A stretch of 64,000 nt of DNA from Clostridia bacterium. Lineage in GTDB: Bacteria > Bacillota > Clostridia > Christensenellales > Aristaeellaceae. Made by a program: the position numbers and the translations under genes. The DNA lies in NCBI GenBank assembly GCA_017936375.1, contig JAGBFR010000047.1:1-64000 (forward strand). The letters are read 5' to 3'. The notes under the pieces are model-generated. The model was not told the DNA's origin, ran no database searches, and saw only the letters and a program-made list of their open reading frames with translations. The stretch's first letter is position 1. Each line of letters begins with the position of its first letter. Shown here piece by piece: positions 60,725-64,000 of this stretch.

Positions 60725-60753
60725 ATTATAGCGCGCGGTGGGCGAAGTGTCAA
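60725..60753 (-). promoter_or_regulatory. Perfect-consensus promoter of the T-box/trpXYZ unit
   Basis: Minus-strand TTGACA, 17-bp spacer, TATAAT, just before Stem I. Confidence 0.88.
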
Positions 60754-60884
60754 CCCCTTTCTTCGTGCTTTTGATAAATTCTGCGCCGGAAATTGTCGGA
60801 TATGCGTATATATAAAGGGAAGGGCTGCCTCGAAAAGGTTTTGATGGAAAGGATGGGATGACGGTTTGTCATGCTCGTCTGTTC

Positions 60885-60913
60885 TTGAAGCGGATTCCTA
60901 TCTGTGCTATAAT
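60885..60913 (+). promoter_or_regulatory. Promoter of the DegT aminotransferase gene
   Basis: TTGAAG, 17-bp spacer, extended -10 TGCTATAAT, 57 bp before the start at 60970. Confidence 0.75.
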
Positions 60914-60969
60914 AACCATGTATGGCTATATCACAGCATATTGCGCCCCACAGCGGGCGGGAGGTTCAT

Positions 60970-62148
60970 ATGAGCGATTTTAAGGTGAGAAATGACTGGA
61001 TGCCGTTCTGCCTGCCGGACGTCACGGAGGCGGAGGTCGCGTCCATCAGCGATGCGGTGCGCTCCGGCTGGTGGGCAAAGGGCCCGCGCACGATCGAGTT
61101 TGAAAAGAAATTTGCCGAGTATGTCGGCGCGAAGTACTGCGTCGGCCTCAATTCCTGCACGGCGGCGCTGCATCTGGCGCTGGTCGCTGCGGGCGTCGGT
61201 CCGGGGGATGAGGTCATCACCACGCCCCTGACCTTTGCCGCCAGCGCCAATACCATCCTGCATGTCGGCGCAACGCCGGTCTTTGCGGATATCGACGAGG
61301 ACACCGGCCTCATCGACCCGGACGAGATCGAGAAGAAGATCACCAAAAAGACCCGCGCAATCGTCCCGGTGCATTACTCCGGCCTCGCAGCGGATCTTGG
61401 GCGCATCGGCGAAATCTGCGACGCGCACAATCTCTTCCTCTCCGAGGACGCGGCGCACGCCGTGGAGACCCGCTACAACGGCGAGCTCATCGGCCATCAT
61501 CCGCGCGGCGCGGTGTCCTACTCCTTCTATGCGACGAAGAATCTCGCCTGCGGCGAGGGCGGCGCGCTGATCACCGACGACGAGGAGCTCGCCAAGAAGG
61601 CGCGCGTCCTCTCCACGCATGGCATGAGCGCCGGCGCGTGGAATCGCTATGGCAAGGGCGGCTCCTGGCGCTATGACATCGAGGAGCCGGGCTACAAGTA
61701 CAACATGTTCGACATTCAGGCCGCGCTGGCGACCGTGCAGCTCGAGCGCATGGATGATATGCAGCGCCGCCGCTTCGAGGCGGTGAAGGTCTATGAGGAG
61801 GCGTTTGCCGGTGTGCCGCAGCTGCGCCTGCAGAAGACCCCGGACTACTGCCACCACAGCCGCCATCTGTACATCCTGCGTATCGTGCCCGAGCGCCTGA
61901 CAATCTCCCGCGATCAGTTCATCGAGGAGCTCAAAGTGCGCAACATCGGCGTGAGCGTGCACTTCATCGCCCTGCACACCATGAGCGCCTACACCAAGCG
62001 CTTTGGCTACAAGCCGGAGGACTTCAAGAAGGCCTACGACTTCTCCGAGAGCGAGATTTCCCTGCCGCTGTATTCCACCCTCGGCAGGGAGAATGCGGCC
62101 TATGTCGCGCAGGCCGTGCTGGATATCGTGAAGAAGTACGCGAAGTAA
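60970..62148 (+). CDS. DegT/DnrJ/EryC1/StrS-family sugar aminotransferase
   Basis: The 392-residue fold-I PLP enzyme has GPRTIEFEKKFAEYVGAKYCVGLNSCTAALHLAL, DEVITTPLTFAASANTI, LSEDAAHAV, the Schiff-base lysine in SFYATKNLACGEGGAL and KYNMFDIQAALATVQL. These enzymes transaminate nucleotide-linked keto sugars, using glutamate or glutamine as amino donor. The sequence resembles ArnB/PseC-type members, so a 4-amino sugar for surface glycan or lipid modification is likely. The exact sugar is unknown. It is not in an operon with other sugar genes. The ATG at 60970 follows GGGAGG; an earlier ATG overlaps the promoter region. Confidence 0.88.
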   Translation: MSDFKVRNDWMPFCLPDVTEAEVASISDAVRSGWWAKGPRTIEFEKKFAEYVGAKYCVGLNSCTAALHLALVAAGVGPGDEVITTPLTFAASANTILHVGATPVFADIDEDTGLIDPDEIEKKITKKTRAIVPVHYSGLAADLGRIGEICDAHNLFLSEDAAHAVETRYNGELIGHHPRGAVSYSFYATKNLACGEGGALITDDEELAKKARVLSTHGMSAGAWNRYGKGGSWRYDIEEPGYKYNMFDIQAALATVQLERMDDMQRRRFEAVKVYEEAFAGVPQLRLQKTPDYCHHSRHLYILRIVPERLTISRDQFIEELKVRNIGVSVHFIALHTMSAYTKRFGYKPEDFKKAYDFSESEISLPLYSTLGRENAAYVAQAVLDIVKKYAK

Positions 62149-62311
62149 ACATCACAGCGAAGAAAACCCGCAGGCGATATACTCGGTGATCGCAAAACAG
62201 AAGTATTTGATTTTTTATGGAACAGGTATGATTTCGGTCATGCCTGTTTCGCTTTTATCAGCCCATCCACGGGAGGGCATACACACCTTTCTGTCAACGC
62301 AGGTGTTTCCC

Positions 62312-62818
62312 TCACATATAATTGACAAAATCCTTTTCAACCAACTCATAATCGACCGATGATTGGGGCCGACCGAGCTGATCTTTCCAAGAATCAATGT
62401 TGATTCTCACTTTGCGGAAACCAAGCGATTCGTAAACATGCTGCGCTCTTGCATTCGTCAAGTTGGTATTGAGAACGACTTTGGAATATCCATTTCTGAA
62501 TAGCCAACCGATCAGCATGCTTAAAACTTTTCTTCCGACACCACGGTTCTGACAATCGGTTTCACAGATCTTAATGCCGATTTCTGCAACGCCGTCCGAC
62601 ACTTTTCGGTAATTGCACTCACCGATCAGATGGTCGCTTTCCTCAATGACCATACAACCGTTCTCAAGTCCTTCGATAACTTCTTCCTCGGTCGTTCCCA
62701 AGCCATTGGGGAAGCCTGCGTGTGCCATCACAGCACCGTCATTCCACCAAGCGGTAAGCTGCGCGGCATCGGCAGCTTCGGCTTGACGGATGGTTAAGTT
62801 CTCATATTGTATGTTCAT
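62312..62818 (-). CDS. GNAT-family N-acetyltransferase 1
   Basis: The 168-residue protein has the GNAT fold. It begins IQYENLTIRQAEAADAAQLTAWWND, has the acetyl-CoA loop DCQNRGVGRKVLSMLIGWLF (motif A, R/Q-x-x-G-x-G/A form) and ends YESLGFRKVR. It resembles the aminoglycoside 6'-acetyltransferase-like/RimJ group, but the acceptor is unknown. It overlaps the upstream GNAT gene by 4 bp (ATGA). The low GC and codon use contrast with the neighbouring aminotransferase gene. Confidence 0.85.
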   Translation of the reverse strand: MNIQYENLTIRQAEAADAAQLTAWWNDGAVMAHAGFPNGLGTTEEEVIEGLENGCMVIEESDHLIGECNYRKVSDGVAEIGIKICETDCQNRGVGRKVLSMLIGWLFRNGYSKVVLNTNLTNARAQHVYESLGFRKVRINIDSWKDQLGRPQSSVDYELVEKDFVNYM

Positions 62819-63348
62819 TCTGCTTTCTCCAAATTCAGTTCAAAAACACCGCCGTCAAATACAATATCGTTGCCATCTGCATCCTTGTAGAAGGACACCT
62901 TTTCTGTTTCGATCAGCTCAAAGCCCAAGGATTTGAGAAGCGCAACGGAAGGCGTATTATTGAGTGCCGTGCCTGCGGTCAGCCTTTTAATGCCAAGCTC
63001 ACGCATATAGTCAATGAGTGCCAAGTGGCTTTCCTTTGCGTAGCCCTTGCCGTGATATGCGGAGTGGAAACAGTATCCGATCTCGTGTCCGTTCTCTCGG
63101 AGGTTAAAGGCACTGTATCCGATAACGGTATTTCCGAGGCAAACAGCGAAAAACATATGCTCGGTGCCGCTGTTTGCTCCTGCCCATTTTGCAATTCTTG
63201 GCTGAACATCCTCGTCATCGGTGATGTGAGGTTTATCGTACTGTGAAAAGGTGGAAGTGTTAAAGTCCACCCATATTTCTTTTATGCTTTTCCAATCATC
63301 CGCTGCAATGTGACGGATGGTTAGTCTTTCGGTTTCAATAACACTCAT
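62815..63348 (-). CDS. GNAT-family N-acetyltransferase 2 (RimJ/RimL-like)
   Basis: The 177-residue protein has the RimJ/RimL-type start SVIETERLTIRHIAADDW. The acetyl-CoA region is EIGYCFHSAYHGKGYAKESHLALIDYM and the C-terminal GTALNNTPSVALLKSLGFELIE. I use ATG 63348 because GGAG lies 8 bp upstream and the start overlaps the previous stop by 4 bp. A TTG five codons earlier is less likely. Substrate unknown. Confidence 0.85.
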   Translation of the reverse strand: MSVIETERLTIRHIAADDWKSIKEIWVDFNTSTFSQYDKPHITDDEDVQPRIAKWAGANSGTEHMFFAVCLGNTVIGYSAFNLRENGHEIGYCFHSAYHGKGYAKESHLALIDYMRELGIKRLTAGTALNNTPSVALLKSLGFELIETEKVSFYKDADGNDIVFDGGVFELNLEKAE

Positions 63349-63860
63349 TTGGCTTTTCTCCAATCTTCCTCCAGCAGACCGTAGAAGTAAAGGTCTGCCC
63401 AGTTACCGTGATTATCTTTAGTTTGACTCCGTTGGATGCCTTCAAGCTGCATACCCAACTTCTGCATAAGACTGACGGATTTCACGGTATCGATTGCCTC
63501 TGCAAAAACCTTATGGGCTTTCAGTTTTCCAAAGGCATAGTCAATCACGGCTTTACAGGATTCGTATGCGTATCCTTGCTGCCAAAAGCTGCGATTATAT
63601 ATCCAACCCATTTCATATACACCCTCGTCAAACTCGTTGAACAGGATGTATCCCATCATTTTTCCGCTTTCTTTATGTACTGCTGCAACAGCGCCGTTCC
63701 GATCGATGCAGAAAGAAGTTAGAAATTCTTTTGTTTTTTCAAAATCGTATGCCGGTTCGCAGTTCTCCATTGTTTCATCATCACCAAAGATTTCGTGCAG
63801 ATCAGCGGCATCTTCCGATGTGAAATCACGAATTATCATTCGTGAAGTTTCAATATTCAT
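63345..63860 (-). CDS. GNAT-family N-acetyltransferase 3 (RimJ/RimL-like)
   Basis: The 171-residue protein starts MNIETSRMIIRDFTSEDAADLHEIF. The acetyl-CoA segment is YEMGWIYNRSFWQQGYAYESCKAVIDYAF, followed by KLKAHKVFAEAIDTVKSVSLMQKLGMQLEG. It resembles the second GNAT, and all three may stem from duplication or from assembly of a cassette. The start at 63860 overlaps the stop of the NTF2-like gene (ATGA) and follows GGGAGAAAG. Confidence 0.87.
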   Translation of the reverse strand: MNIETSRMIIRDFTSEDAADLHEIFGDDETMENCEPAYDFEKTKEFLTSFCIDRNGAVAAVHKESGKMMGYILFNEFDEGVYEMGWIYNRSFWQQGYAYESCKAVIDYAFGKLKAHKVFAEAIDTVKSVSLMQKLGMQLEGIQRSQTKDNHGNWADLYFYGLLEEDWRKAK

Positions 63861-64000
63861 TTTATCTTTCTCCCAATTTTCATAATCTGTCGCCACTTTG
63901 GAGCTTCGCCATCGTCTGCCCAATATTCATCCATAGCGACGATCTTATCGTCTTTCAGCTTGATGAAGGACGTAACGTGGAAAGAAGCGGAACGATCCTT
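63857..64000 (-). CDS. C-terminal part of an NTF2/SnoaL-like protein, cut by the window edge
   Basis: The last 47 codons of an open frame run in from the window's right edge: FHVTSFIKLKDDKIVAMDEYWADDGEAPKWR, ending KIGRKIK. The EYWADDGEAPxWR segment is typical of SnoaL-like/nuclear-transport-factor-2-like proteins. Its stop overlaps the next GNAT start by 4 bp, so it belongs to the same low-GC unit. The family is small and catalytically varied, so function cannot be named. Confidence 0.7.
   Translation of the reverse strand, partial: KDRSASFHVTSFIKLKDDKIVAMDEYWADDGEAPKWRQIMKIGRKIK

Overview
The window is chromosomal DNA from a GC-rich Gram-positive anaerobe, most likely a gut-type member of class Clostridia (Bacillota). 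The evidence is a tryptophan T-box leader, a YerC-type TrpR relative heading the his operon, short HisG plus HisZ, a pyrophosphate-type phosphofructokinase, corrinoid methyltransferase parts, near-consensus sigma-A promoters with 17-18 bp spacers, and AGGAGG-type ribosome sites. I cannot name a genus. Two stretches are visibly richer in AT: about 51.75-53.0 kb and about 62.2-64.0 kb. Both look acquired. Layout: 0.1-1.6 kb holds a lipoprotein and a TetR regulator. 1.7-10.7 kb (minus strand) is a Dlt-like surface-acylation locus with an MBOAT acyltransferase, three paralogous membrane-anchored SGNH/DHHW proteins, an aminoacyl-adenylating ligase, a carrier protein and, unusually, a PLP decarboxylase. 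11-12.2 kb has a NifX-like protein with a His/Cys repeat tail and an F420-glutamyl-ligase-like protein. 12.6-20.9 kb (plus) is a glycogen/alpha-glucan breakdown block (pullulanase, debranching glucosidase, phosphorylase, 4-alpha-glucanotransferase). 21.1-23.0 kb is an exported FMN/FAD reductase. 23.4-32.0 kb is a complete histidine operon (yerC-like, hisZ, G, D, C, B, H, A, F, IE and a PHP histidinol phosphatase). 32-40.4 kb is mixed: sugar-phosphate transferase, small conserved protein, ABC exporter, NSS symporter, D-cysteine desulfhydrase-like enzyme, UPF0489 protein, AraC regulator. 40.5-44.9 kb is a candidate corrinoid-dependent methyl-transfer system with two UroD-fold proteins, a corrinoid protein and a reductive activator. 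45.2-46.2 kb is a single-gene macro-like/TIR protein. 46.4-50.1 kb has PPi-PFK and an NCS2 permease with a phosphoribosyltransferase. 50.2-53.1 kb has a DUF1349 protein, a DUF5131 radical-SAM-like protein, then a small AT-rich island between a tRNA-Ala gene and a decayed tRNA copy. 53.3-57.6 kb has a DUF554 protein and rfbACBD for dTDP-L-rhamnose. 57.7-60.8 kb is a TrpXYZ-type transporter under a UGG-specifying T-box. 61-62.1 kb is a DegT aminotransferase. 62.3-64 kb is a tightly overlapping low-GC run of three GNAT acetyltransferases and the end of an NTF2-like gene. How the parts fit: the Dlt-like locus, polyprenyl sugar transferase, rhamnose pathway and sugar aminotransferase all point to elaborate cell-surface polymers. 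The glucan block and PPi-PFK feed stored or dietary glucan into energy-saving glycolysis. Amino-acid supply is covered by histidine synthesis and T-box-controlled tryptophan uptake. The most interesting candidates for undescribed biology are the decarboxylase-containing Dlt-like locus and the stand-alone macro-TIR protein. The corrinoid system and the tRNA-bounded island come next.
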